Below are positions 31,765-40,157 of a stretch of 64,000 nt of DNA, piece after piece. Position 1 is the stretch's first letter. Every line of letters starts with the position of its first letter. The notes under the pieces are model-generated. The model saw nothing but the letters and a program-made list of their open reading frames with translations, made no database searches and was not told the DNA's origin. The stretch comes from a virus. The stretch is taken from positions 1-64,000 of the IMG/VR virus record IMGVR_UViG_3300026518_000009. One strand, 5' to 3'. The translations under genes and the position numbers were made by a program.

Positions 31765-32043
31765 TTACTTAATATCTACATTGTATGTTCCAGTATTATA
31801 TAATAAATTACCATTTTTATTTGTACCATCAAATGTAACCCACGGATATGATGGATATGGAGGATATATCGGAGTATCTATTATTATTGGACTCATCCAT
31901 TTACTAATTACCTCTGTAATTAATGTAAAGCTTTTCCATTCCCTGTTAGGAAATAATTTATCTAATATATCAATTAATACTCCGAATTGTACATTTTCTA
32001 ATATATTTATAGTTTTATTGTCTGTATCTATTTGTAATTTCAT
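31765..32043 (-). CDS. Hypothetical protein with Pro/Tyr-rich segment
   Basis: A 92-aa protein. Residues 1-50 are alpha/beta; residues 50-75 hold IYPPYPSYPWVTFDG, a Pro/Tyr-rich stretch that might bind an aromatic-rich partner. Its start overlaps the upstream stop by four bases. No family is recognised. Confidence 0.55.
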   Translation of the reverse strand: MKLQIDTDNKTINILENVQFGVLIDILDKLFPNREWKSFTLITEVISKWMSPIIIDTPIYPPYPSYPWVTFDGTNKNGNLLYNTGTYNVDIK

Positions 32044-32354
32044 TTTACTAAGTTTTCTAAATCCTCTAATTTAATATTATCTATATTATTAATAAGAAAT
32101 TCATATTTCATTTTATTAATTAATCTATCTGGTTTAATAATCAATACTGTAGAATTATCTTTACTTCTATATATACTTTCATTTATAGAATTAAACATAT
32201 CAATATCTACATTTTGTAGATGAGTAAGTATCATTTTAAACTTACTTTCATTTGGCCATATGTTACTATCATCAGTATATAAGAAGTTATCTATAACCAT
32301 AATAACTTCTTTTCTGTCCACTTTATATGGAGTAATTAATTCACTTATTGTCAT
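32040..32354 (-). CDS. Hypothetical protein (104 aa)
   Basis: A mainly helical, acidic protein starting MTISELITPYKV. It overlaps both neighbours (14 bases upstream, 4 downstream), typical of a translationally coupled string of early phage genes. No motif is recognised. Confidence 0.55.
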   Translation of the reverse strand: MTISELITPYKVDRKEVIMVIDNFLYTDDSNIWPNESKFKMILTHLQNVDIDMFNSINESIYRSKDNSTVLIIKPDRLINKMKYEFLINNIDNIKLEDLENLVK

Positions 32355-32751
32355 CTTTTTTACAATTAATTATATTAAAATTATTTACTGTAAATATATA
32401 ACTATCATATTTAATTATGCCTTTACCATTAATATTAATATTATAATCAACATTATTGTTATATTTTAATACATATAATAAATCATTTCTAGCTTTATTA
32501 ATAATGCTAAATAATGAGTTACTCAATCCTTTGGTAATATCTATATCTGTAATAGATATATCAGATATTTTAATATAATTTAATAAAGCATATTCATTAA
32601 TAGTTAAATTATATTTAGTATTTTTTCGTTGTAATCTATGTAATTTAATACTATTTCTAGCTTTTACAGCTTTATATCTACTAATTCTAGTAGTAAGTAT
32701 TCTATTTACACGTTGTAAATGATTTATATCATTAATTATTTCTTGCTGCAT
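32341..32751 (-). CDS. Hypothetical protein with basic helical N-terminus
   Basis: A 136-aa protein whose first 55 residues are strongly basic and helical (RVNRILTTRISRYKAVKARN), suggesting nucleic-acid binding; the C-terminal half is strand-rich. The start lies 20 bases inside the upstream small gene. No family is recognised. Confidence 0.55.
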   Translation of the reverse strand: MQQEIINDINHLQRVNRILTTRISRYKAVKARNSIKLHRLQRKNTKYNLTINEYALLNYIKISDISITDIDITKGLSNSLFSIINKARNDLLYVLKYNNNVDYNININGKGIIKYDSYIFTVNNFNIINCKKDDNK

Positions 32752-32893
32752 CTCTTTCTATTCCTGTTTGAAGATTAAATATTGCGTCCTTAATATTTCC
32801 TAGCAATAATAGAATATGTATATTATTAGTTTTTTCATATTCTATCATTGCTAAGTCATATATATATTGTAATTCTTTTAATAATTCTATCAT
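32732..32893 (-). CDS. Small helical protein (53 aa)
   Basis: Start ATG at 32893 overlaps the upstream TGA as ATGA, and the frame ends with TAA at 32732, 20 bases inside the next gene. The peptide (MIELLKELQYIYDLAMIEYE at the start) is helical and amphipathic. Without it there would be an unusual 140-base gap in a tightly packed operon. No family is recognised. Confidence 0.6.
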   Translation of the reverse strand: MIELLKELQYIYDLAMIEYEKTNNIHILLLLGNIKDAIFNLQTGIERDAARNN

Positions 32894-33183
32894 CGTTCTA
32901 TATTTGGTAAATTATTAATAGATCGAATGTAGTTTATACACTCTAACATTGTGTTAGGATTAATATCTTTATAATTAGTCATAGTATATTTTATTACATC
33001 TGTAAAATTATTAATATTAGCAATTTCAATATGTGATATTTCAGCAGGATATTTAAAATTATTATATGAAATGAATGCTGTATAATTTGTAGATACTGGA
33101 ATTGCCAAATATTCATATCTAGTCATATCACCTGGTTCAGATATAATTTTATTTACTATAACTTTAGTTATTCTTCTACTCAT
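32890..33183 (-). CDS. Hypothetical protein (97 aa)
   Basis: A compact alpha/beta protein beginning MSRRITKVIVNKIISEPGDM and ending with a helix. It is coupled to the following small gene by an ATGA overlap. I recognise no family or catalytic residue. Confidence 0.55.
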   Translation of the reverse strand: MSRRITKVIVNKIISEPGDMTRYEYLAIPVSTNYTAFISYNNFKYPAEISHIEIANINNFTDVIKYTMTNYKDINPNTMLECINYIRSINNLPNIER

Positions 33184-33210
33184 AATTATTTAATTATAAT
33201 ATTATCATCT

Positions 33211-33762
33211 CTAATTAACGAAGCATTTTCTATCTCTACACCACTTTTTTAAGTCAGCTTTCAAAGCACGTTTATCAACAGTAACATTATATTTTACATC
33301 TTTTAATTTAAGTGTATTTACTATTAAATTAAAACTATCCATACTTAATAAGTCATTTAATTTATATTTCATATAATCTGCATTATAGAAATTCTCATCT
33401 ACTTTAACAACTTCATTTTTTCTAGTATAAAATTTAATAGTACCATAATCAATAACTCTATTTCCTGACTTACCAACTTCACCAAATAGCACAACTGCAT
33501 CTCTTATTGCAGTCTTTAGTCTTGTTTTAGTATTTTGTTTAACTTCTTTGAGTTTTCTAAGTCTATCAATTTCATCATCAATCATTTTAATTTCACCATC
33601 TAATTTCTTAATTACATAATAATATGATTTAAGTTTATCTTCTAAATCATCTTCTGTAATTTTAAGTTCTTTTGCATCTTCATCCTCAAGAACTCCATCA
33701 TTTTCTTCAATCTGGTTAAGAAGTTGAAGATATTTATCTTCTATGTTATATAAACTAGCCAT
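33211..33762 (-). CDS. Gp157-like coiled-coil protein
   Basis: A 183-aa protein whose first 100 residues match the layout of the siphophage Gp157 family (PF05565): an SLYNIEDKYLQLLNQIEE start, an acidic linker with a ~DLEDKLKSYYYVIKKL helix, then a coiled coil containing EIDRLRKLKEVKQNTK. The C-terminal domain (residues 100-183) is strand-rich. In streptococcal phages Gp157 is linked to phage resistance, and the family commonly neighbours recombination genes. It ends with TAG at 33211-33213. Function here is inferred only from family and context. Confidence 0.7.
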   Translation of the reverse strand: MASLYNIEDKYLQLLNQIEENDGVLEDEDAKELKITEDDLEDKLKSYYYVIKKLDGEIKMIDDEIDRLRKLKEVKQNTKTRLKTAIRDAVVLFGEVGKSGNRVIDYGTIKFYTRKNEVVKVDENFYNADYMKYKLNDLLSMDSFNLIVNTLKLKDVKYNVTVDKRALKADLKKWCRDRKCFVN

Positions 33763-33765
33763 TTG

Positions 33766-34311
33766 TTATAATTTTATATGATTAATACTTATATGATTAA
33801 TTGCAAATTTAATTGCATCTCTATTTAATTTAATTGTATCTATAAAATAAATTTTACTATCAAATTTATAATTATTTAATTGTTTAATAAGTTTAGATGG
33901 AATAATAACTTTAGTATTCTTACAAATTGACATTGTTTTATTTTTAACTATTGAAGTATTAATAATTCTGATAGTATAATAATTATTACGTTTTAATGTT
34001 CTTTTTAATTTAGTAATAATTCTTTTATCATTAACTCTAATAAATGTTATTTTACTATTTAATGATAATTTATCTAATAATATTTTAAATGTTAAATCAT
34101 TAAATTTATCAGTAATTGTAGTAACTTTATCAATCATTTTTGTTGTATTGGTATTTGTTGGACTTAATATAGTATTAAACATTTTAGATACAATATTATA
34201 TTTAATTTCATCATAATCTAATGCTCTAACATTTGGTATTTTATTTCTAATTGAATTAAGAAATAACTTATAAATATTATTATCATCACAACTAATTATA
34301 TATACTTTCAT
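33766..34311 (-). CDS. Hypothetical alpha/beta protein (181 aa)
   Basis: It begins with a hydrophobic strand (MKVYIISCDDNNIYKLFLN) as in Rossmann or P-loop proteins, but lacks a GxxxxGK(S/T) loop. The middle is basic (KRTLKRNNYYTIRIIN). Its start overlaps the DHH gene stop as ATGA. It might be a degenerate nucleotide-binding protein; no family is recognised. Confidence 0.55.
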   Translation of the reverse strand: MKVYIISCDDNNIYKLFLNSIRNKIPNVRALDYDEIKYNIVSKMFNTILSPTNTNTTKMIDKVTTITDKFNDLTFKILLDKLSLNSKITFIRVNDKRIITKLKRTLKRNNYYTIRIINTSIVKNKTMSICKNTKVIIPSKLIKQLNNYKFDSKIYFIDTIKLNRDAIKFAINHISINHIKL

Positions 34312-35312
34312 AGATTTAATAATTTAGTAAATTCATTATGTGTTTGAACAAAACCAGCAGCTCCTTTATGACCACCTCCTCCATATTGCTTAGCAATTAG
34401 ACTACAATCTATATTTCCATTATCATTATATAAACTCCAAGTCCATTTACCATTCTTAAACCAAAAACAAGCAAATCCATCATATCCATCTTTATGATAA
34501 TCTATACCAAAATTAATAGGATTAAAGCGTTCTTGATTAACTACTAAAAATTTAACTGGCTTATAAGCATATTTACCATTTATATAACCATTTTTAACAT
34601 TAACTGAAAAATTAATTTTAAATGCTTTACTATAAATTTGTTTAGCTTCTGTACAAAGATATTTATAAATATTTTTACCTATTCCCCATATAATTTGTAA
34701 ACTCATTCTACTAATTATATTATTTGTAGTTTTTAACAACCAAATATAAGCATCTTCATAATTACTTATTATTTGTCTAGCACCATATTGAAATTCTAAT
34801 ACTTTTTGTTCTTCATTAGTTCCTTTATGTCTAAAACTATCATACATACCTAATAATCTAACTATTTCAGGCATTTTATCATTAGGATAAAAATAACTCC
34901 AAGTTAATTCACAAGCTGCATAACTGGTATTACTAATTCCATCCATTGGAACATCTCCATTTCTACTTTTAGATTTAATATCATTTATAGCTGATTTATG
35001 ATGATCTATATAAATAAACTTCTTATTTAACATTTTAAATTGTTCATGTATATTAACCATTTCTAATCCACTAAAACTAACATCCACCATTATTATAGTA
35101 TCATATTTAGTTAATATATTATCTTCTGGAACTTTGTCACCATAATCATATCCATACATAGTTAGCATATCAGGAGAGAAAGTATTTATTTTATCTCCAT
35201 AATTAATAATAATTGGTACTGTTGTACTTTGTTTTTTAAACCATTTCTTAATTATTGCTGCTGACATCCAACCATCTAAATCTCTACTATGATATATACA
35301 TATTGTTTTCAT
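34308..35312 (-). CDS. DHH/DHHA1-family phosphoesterase
   Basis: A 334-aa protein. The DHH domain shows HSRDLDG (residues 8-14, metal-binding DxD), VDVSF (D77) and IDHHKS (D103-H104-H105). Near the C-terminus GGGGHKGAAGF is the DHHA1 substrate loop. This is the architecture of nanoRNases/oligoribonucleases and cyclic-dinucleotide phosphodiesterases; RecJ is larger. Possible roles are recycling of short oligonucleotides to mononucleotides or hydrolysis of a host signal nucleotide. The stop overlaps the next start (ATGA). Family assignment is strong; substrate is unknown. Confidence 0.9.
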   Translation of the reverse strand: MKTICIYHSRDLDGWMSAAIIKKWFKKQSTTVPIIINYGDKINTFSPDMLTMYGYDYGDKVPEDNILTKYDTIIMVDVSFSGLEMVNIHEQFKMLNKKFIYIDHHKSAINDIKSKSRNGDVPMDGISNTSYAACELTWSYFYPNDKMPEIVRLLGMYDSFRHKGTNEEQKVLEFQYGARQIISNYEDAYIWLLKTTNNIISRMSLQIIWGIGKNIYKYLCTEAKQIYSKAFKINFSVNVKNGYINGKYAYKPVKFLVVNQERFNPINFGIDYHKDGYDGFACFWFKNGKWTWSLYNDNGNIDCSLIAKQYGGGGHKGAAGFVQTHNEFTKLLNL

Positions 35313-35317
35313 TTTAT

Positions 35318-35506
35318 TTATCTTATTAAATTTAAATTATATAATACTTGTAGTGCAGCCAATATTTCAACTACAAAAATTATCCATAATATATTATCAT
35401 CAATATTTTTATTATATTTATCATTTATATAATCTATTAGTTTAAAAAAACTTATTGTTGTACCAATGATAATTATAATAGATATTGTTCCTATTAATAA
35501 AATCAT
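35318..35506 (-). CDS. Small two-helix membrane protein
   Basis: A 62-aa protein with hydrophobic segments at residues 2-22 and 40-58 separated by a charged loop (DYINDKYNKNIDDN). Its ATG overlaps the ligase TGA. No family is recognised. Confidence 0.55.
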   Translation of the reverse strand: MILLIGTISIIIIIGTTISFFKLIDYINDKYNKNIDDNILWIIFVVEILAALQVLYNLNLIR

Positions 35507-36819
35507 AGCTCTACTTGTAAATCATTTATATCCATATCAAAACTATCACGTATTCTACCAACTGCATGAAATGGTAATCCAGTTATTGTTCTTTCATAAT
35601 ATGTAGCAGTTACATATTTTCCAATATAATTATCTTTATTTCCTAATAATTCTTTCCTTATTTCTTCATTACCTTCAGGTGTACATTCAAACGTTTTATC
35701 ATTAATATCATTTTCAAGAATAAATGTAATGTATGTTCTAATATTATCTTCATTCTTTTTAATAATATCAATTATTTTAAATTCTCCTGATAATAATTTT
35801 TTAAGTTTAATCATATTAGTTTTTCTACCACCAAACATATATTCTGCATCAAACTCTCTTAATATTATACCTTCAAATCCACTATTTAGTGCAGATTCAA
35901 GATAATTATATACTTCATTAAGATTATATGCTATTACATGACCTACATTAATAATACTACTAGGGGTACCGCTATTTAATATAAATCTATTATATGCTGC
36001 AATATAATTTAAGTTAGTAGTTCCATGAAGTATATTATTTTTATATAATATTCTTTCTTGCTGTGACATATCAGGTATGCTTAAATCAAAACAATAAAAA
36101 CTAACCTTATTACTGTCTAATGAATGTTTACTTATTTTACCATTTTTAATTATAGGTATTCTACGTCTAATATTACTAAGTAATTCTCCATGATTGTACA
36201 ATTCTCCATCTAATACTATATTATCTTTAAATAATGATTCATTTAAATTAGTAATATGTGGAAGATTATATTCTAATCCTTCTTTAGATAATAATTTAAT
36301 TTTAGGTGTATTATTACTAAATAAATTATTATTATCTAAATCTTTTATCATTAATAATGTACTTCTAACACCATTAATTTTAGGTTGTACTATGTAAGGA
36401 AAATGAAATTTCTTTACATTTTTAAATTGTACAGCTTTCATTGGTTTTAATACATTATTAGCATCTGTTTTATTTATAGATAATCTAGTATCTAATATAT
36501 CATATAATCTACTTCCATTTAAGTCCAAAGTTGCTATATCATCACCAAGATCGGATAAATGTTTATATCCATGTTTAAGTTTATCTTTATATTTCGATTT
36601 AATTTCTTTTACAGCTTGTGTAAATGGAGTAGTAGCATTAGATTTACCTATATTTTTACCAACAATTACATTCTTTGTGATTGTTCTAATATTTCCATCT
36701 AATTGACCAGTATTAATACTAATAGTAGCAAATTCATTTCTATCAGTTACATTAGCACTCCATACTATTACTTTACCATTTATATTTTTACTATATAATT
36801 CTCCAGTATAATATTTCAT
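35503..36819 (-). CDS. ATP-dependent DNA ligase with N-terminal WGR-like domain
   Basis: A 438-aa ligase that seals nicks via an enzyme-AMP intermediate. Motif I is QPKINGVR with K147 as the adenylated lysine; the usual Asp of KxDG is Asn149. Motif III is DGELYNHGE (from 204), motif IV EGIILRE (316-322), motif V MIKLKK (336-341), and the last 90 residues fit an OB domain. Residues 1-85 (VIVWSANVTDR, INTGQLDG, GKNIGKSNATTPFTQAV) resemble a WGR domain, a nucleic-acid-binding module. It overlaps both neighbours by four bases. Ligase identity is secure; the WGR call is by eye. Confidence 0.9.
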   Translation of the reverse strand: MKYYTGELYSKNINGKVIVWSANVTDRNEFATISINTGQLDGNIRTITKNVIVGKNIGKSNATTPFTQAVKEIKSKYKDKLKHGYKHLSDLGDDIATLDLNGSRLYDILDTRLSINKTDANNVLKPMKAVQFKNVKKFHFPYIVQPKINGVRSTLLMIKDLDNNNLFSNNTPKIKLLSKEGLEYNLPHITNLNESLFKDNIVLDGELYNHGELLSNIRRRIPIIKNGKISKHSLDSNKVSFYCFDLSIPDMSQQERILYKNNILHGTTNLNYIAAYNRFILNSGTPSSIINVGHVIAYNLNEVYNYLESALNSGFEGIILREFDAEYMFGGRKTNMIKLKKLLSGEFKIIDIIKKNEDNIRTYITFILENDINDKTFECTPEGNEEIRKELLGNKDNYIGKYVTATYYERTITGLPFHAVGRIRDSFDMDINDLQVEL

Positions 36820-37271
36820 AATGTTACATTTTTAATTTCTTCTAATGTCTTATTTAATTTATGAGGAACTTTATAAATAATTACATATTTAGGATTATTA
36901 AATAATTGCATTAAACAATTCCAACTACTATGATAATCTACATGAATAGGATTTCTAGTATTTCTGGTATAATCTTTAATACTAAAACATTCATAATGCT
37001 TTACAATAGTATCTTTATTATCTACTCCTTGTAATTTAGCATCTTTAACATGAATGTATTTAATATCAATTAATTTTGATAATGTTCCAGACTTAATATT
37101 AGAAGTATCACCATATGTTATAACATCAGTTATATCAAATGGATAATTATCAAATTCTTCTTTTTTAAGATTATCTATTTTATTAACTTCTTCTTTAGAT
37201 AATACTTGTAATACATAATCAAATCCATCTTTTATTTTAAATACTCCAACTTTGCCTTCAAATTTAATCAT
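36816..37271 (-). CDS. Hypothetical protein between primase and ligase
   Basis: A 151-aa alpha/beta protein starting MIKFEGKVGVFKIKDGFDYV, with a central HVDYHSSWNCLMQLF stretch. It overlaps the primase gene by eight bases and the ligase gene by four, so co-translation with replication enzymes is likely. No catalytic signature is recognised. Confidence 0.58.
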   Translation of the reverse strand: MIKFEGKVGVFKIKDGFDYVLQVLSKEEVNKIDNLKKEEFDNYPFDITDVITYGDTSNIKSGTLSKLIDIKYIHVKDAKLQGVDNKDTIVKHYECFSIKDYTRNTRNPIHVDYHSSWNCLMQLFNNPKYVIIYKVPHKLNKTLEEIKNVTL

Positions 37272-38496
37272 TTTTAAACATTTTATTAATTAGTTTAATA
37301 CCATTACTTTTTCCATTATTAGTAAAGTATTCAAATAAATCTTTACTATTATTTGTTCCACTATTATTTTTTATATATTGCTTAAACATATCTTCATATA
37401 ATGTTATATTATTATTTATTTTCAATATTCGATTAAACATTAATCTTATTTCTCTAGATGTAAAACTATTTTTATTTAATTTATTTGTACCAATAAATAC
37501 TGTTTTAATATCATATAATATATAATGATAAAATCCATTCATTATTCCTTCTTTATCAAAATCAACATTTATTATTATATTATTATACATTCTATATAAT
37601 TCTTTTAATAAATCAGGAGTTAATCTAGCACTCTCACTATTAAAACTAGTAACACAATATTGTAATGTATATTTGCTTGAAATACCAATATGAAAAAATA
37701 TATCGTTATTTAAATTTGACTCTATATAATTTTCTATACTCTTACCATATTTATCAAATAAATTACATTCTATCACCAATTTATCTTTTCTACTTTTAGT
37801 AATTATTAATGTATCAGCATTATATAATTCATATGGAGCTTGAAATATACTTGTATTATTAGTTTTAAACTTAAATTTTCTATCTTCAAATGGATTATAT
37901 ACCTGAAGTATATCTAAATTATCTTTTTTACCTAAATAATATACATATGCAGGATTACTTGATGTATATATGTATATTGGGTCAACCATATTATTAATCC
38001 ATATAAATTGAGCTACATATACATCTCTATTATATAAATGATTAAGCGATACTCCTCCGTTATTCCAATACTCTATATTATCTATAGAGTAATTTCTAGC
38101 TTTAAATTTTATAATAGATTTAGTTCTATTTAGTTTATGAATTTGTTTAGACTTAACTGTATTACTTATTGTATTATTTTCTAATATTATATTACATATA
38201 TTTATAAATCCTGATGTATCATTGCAATCATTGTTTGATAATAAGCCAACTAACTGAAATATATCACCTGAATATGTATTATTAGCCCAATCTTTCATTA
38301 CTAATTTGCCATTATCATAAAACATAAATCCTAATGATGGATTAATATCATTTCTAAGAGGATTTCTAATTTTATTAGATGTATGTTCTAAACAATACTC
38401 TATATCTGAAATAGGTATATTTAGATATTTAGCAAATAATTGTATTTGATTGTAATTAATTAATATATGGTCTTTAATATTATTTGTTAGCTTCAT
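37264..38496 (-). CDS. DnaG-like primase (Toprim)
   Basis: A 410-aa protein. Residues 44-85 (NPLRNDINPSLGF, MKDWANN, GDIFQLV) correspond to the DnaG zinc-ribbon fold, but the zinc-binding cysteines are absent. The Toprim core shows LIITKSRKDKLVI (residues 230-242; TKSxKD replaces the classical ExxxD start, as in many phage primases) and NVDFDKEG (310-317), the DxD metal site. It makes RNA primers for the family B polymerase encoded in the same operon. No helicase domain is fused, so a separate helicase must serve. A strong terminator precedes it, so a new transcript or readthrough is needed. Confidence 0.82.
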   Translation of the reverse strand: MKLTNNIKDHILINYNQIQLFAKYLNIPISDIEYCLEHTSNKIRNPLRNDINPSLGFMFYDNGKLVMKDWANNTYSGDIFQLVGLLSNNDCNDTSGFINICNIILENNTISNTVKSKQIHKLNRTKSIIKFKARNYSIDNIEYWNNGGVSLNHLYNRDVYVAQFIWINNMVDPIYIYTSSNPAYVYYLGKKDNLDILQVYNPFEDRKFKFKTNNTSIFQAPYELYNADTLIITKSRKDKLVIECNLFDKYGKSIENYIESNLNNDIFFHIGISSKYTLQYCVTSFNSESARLTPDLLKELYRMYNNIIINVDFDKEGIMNGFYHYILYDIKTVFIGTNKLNKNSFTSREIRLMFNRILKINNNITLYEDMFKQYIKNNSGTNNSKDLFEYFTNNGKSNGIKLINKMFKND

Positions 38497-38538
38497 TTAA
38501 TATAGATTTATATTTAATTATAAAATAATTACAAAAAT

Positions 38539-38564
38539 AGGGGCAAGCTATATTACTTGCCCCT
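38539..38564 (-). terminator. Intrinsic terminator after the 251-aa gene
   Basis: Arms AGGGGCAAG (38539-38547) and CTTGCCCCT (38556-38564) pair perfectly over 9 bp around an 8-base loop; on the minus strand TATTTTTGT follows. It is one of the most GC-rich stretches in the window and ends transcription between the 251-aa gene and the primase. Confidence 0.85.
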
Positions 38565-38584
38565 GTTAAGTCCACTATTTGTTA

Positions 38585-39340
38585 TTAGGTAAGACCTAAC
38601 TTTTCAGCTAATCCTGTTGGTAAAGCAGGAGCAGCATTAGCATCTGGAACTGTATTAGCAATAGAAGCAGTTGCTCCTAATTCTACAGCTTCATTAGGTC
38701 TGAATGCTAATGTTGTTTCAATCTTTCCATTTACTATATTAACTTTCTGAATAAAACCAGTTCCAACAAAAGTAGGAAATCCTAAATATGTAAGTTTTTT
38801 ACCACTTGCAATAAGTTTTAGTAATAGTAAATCTTTAGGAGAATAAATAGGATTAGTTTTATCCTTACCAACATTAAATGCCTTAGCAAAATCGTTAAAG
38901 AATTTAGTAAACCATTTTACTCTATCATCAATACTCATATCAGTATCTACTTCTAAATCAAAACTAATCTTTTTATAATTAGCATTACCTTCAAATTGGT
39001 CATGAATATGTTTCAATCTCTTCCACAATTCAAGATACATAATTTCAAGATTCTTTTCTGTAACATTTTCTCCATTAACCTTAACATGAGAAATAGGAAG
39101 TTCACTATGAGTAAAATATCTATCTGGATCAGTAGCTTTAGCTTTATATTCTGTAAAATGAAATGATATTCTAGGAACTACTAATCCTGCATATTCCCAC
39201 TTACTATTTGCATCTATTTCACTAGTAGTAACTTCTACACTAGTTAAATATGCAGGACACATATTATTAAATTGTGGAAATGGTTTAAATGGTAAACGTG
39301 CAGTTACGTCTACATTTTTATCAACTTTAATCTTAGCCAT
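38585..39340 (-). CDS. Abundant early protein of unknown function (251 aa)
   Basis: Codon use is less AT-rich than neighbours (frequent GCA, CCT, ACC), as for highly expressed genes. The body is alpha/beta; residues 225-251 are Ala/Pro-rich and end EKLGLT. It lies between two strong hairpins and directly after the 188-aa gene, which shares this composition. Position between RecT and primase and expected abundance make a DNA-binding or replication accessory role plausible, perhaps single-strand binding, but no OB-fold or other family signature is clear. Confidence 0.6.
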   Translation of the reverse strand: MAKIKVDKNVDVTARLPFKPFPQFNNMCPAYLTSVEVTTSEIDANSKWEYAGLVVPRISFHFTEYKAKATDPDRYFTHSELPISHVKVNGENVTEKNLEIMYLELWKRLKHIHDQFEGNANYKKISFDLEVDTDMSIDDRVKWFTKFFNDFAKAFNVGKDKTNPIYSPKDLLLLKLIASGKKLTYLGFPTFVGTGFIQKVNIVNGKIETTLAFRPNEAVELGATASIANTVPDANAAPALPTGLAEKLGLT

Positions 39341-39387
39341 ATTTTTATTATTTTTAAATTATACTGTACTGTTGTTATTTTAAATTT

Positions 39388-39423
39388 AGTCTATACTAGA
39401 CATATTAATATCTAGTATAGACT
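39388..39423 (-). terminator. 13-bp perfect hairpin after the 188-aa gene
   Basis: AGTCTATACTAGA (39388-39400) and TCTAGTATAGACT (39411-39423) are perfectly complementary with a 10-base loop. It starts ten bases after the 188-aa gene stop. The T-run that follows on the minus strand is weak (AAATTTAAAAT), so it may be a partial terminator or an mRNA-stabilising 3' end rather than a full stop. Confidence 0.65.
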
Positions 39424-39433
39424 TATATAATAT

Positions 39434-40000
39434 TTATTCTTCACTACTACCTTTAGGAGTATGTTCAGAGAATTTAATATTTGTAATAAGATACAAGGTA
39501 CGTTCTACTCCTTCGGCAATTTCAATAGGTTCTCCATCGTTTACAGGAACAATATCAGCAGAACCGATTTTAGTTGCAATATAAAGAACATTCTTCTTAC
39601 CTGTTTCTTCACTAATATTTTCACGTTTAACAACAAGTCCTTTTTCTACCAAATCATCACCTGCAATTGAAGATAGTTCAAAATCATTAGCCAGCATAGT
39701 ATTGTAAATTCCACTATATCTAAAAGCACGCTGTTTACTAATTAAACTACCTTGTTCTTGTCCATCTACTTCAAATCCAGCTTTAGCAATATAATAGCGT
39801 TCATTCTGATTATCAGCACCACTATCTTTCATATCAAACATTACAACCCTATCACCAGGCATCACATCAAGAGCAGCCATAGCTTTATTATTTAGCTTAA
39901 AGTTGCTATAAGTTGAAGTAATTGTAAGTTTCGGGCTTACTTCACTAACGTTTTTAGTTCCACGTTTAACCATTCCTTTTGAAAAATTCAAATCTTTCAT
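39434..40000 (-). CDS. Abundant early protein, possible DNA-binding role (188 aa)
   Basis: A 188-aa protein with G+C-richer codons than its surroundings. Residues 30-55 (SNFKLNNKAMAALDVMPGDRVVMFD) recall the swapped-hairpin pattern of AbrB/SpoVT-like proteins, and the acidic tail PKGSSEE recalls proteins that recruit partners through a C-terminal tip. It is followed by a 13-bp hairpin and the 251-aa gene. A single-strand binding or architectural DNA-binding role would suit its place beside RecT and the primase, but this is inference. Confidence 0.6.
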   Translation of the reverse strand: MKDLNFSKGMVKRGTKNVSEVSPKLTITSTYSNFKLNNKAMAALDVMPGDRVVMFDMKDSGADNQNERYYIAKAGFEVDGQEQGSLISKQRAFRYSGIYNTMLANDFELSSIAGDDLVEKGLVVKRENISEETGKKNVLYIATKIGSADIVPVNDGEPIEIAEGVERTLYLITNIKFSEHTPKGSSEE

Positions 40001-40157
40001 GTTGTTTTAAAATTTTAAAATTACGTAATATAAATTAATTAACTATATAAATATAATATTATATATGTTCTATGTTTTAACTAACTATTCTTATTATAAT
40101 TATATCAGATAATCTCTGTTAGATTAATAGTTGTTAGTATAGCTATATATAATATTT
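40001..40157 (-). promoter_or_regulatory. Leader region of the 188-aa gene
   Basis: 157 bases without a gene. AACTATT (around 40083) can pair with AATAGTT (around 40125), enclosing AATCT/AGATT, and a palindromic AAATTTTAAAATTT run lies next to the start codon. No host-type TAnnTTTG promoter is visible on the minus strand. It probably holds the promoter and leader for the highly expressed 188-aa and 251-aa genes. Confidence 0.4.
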
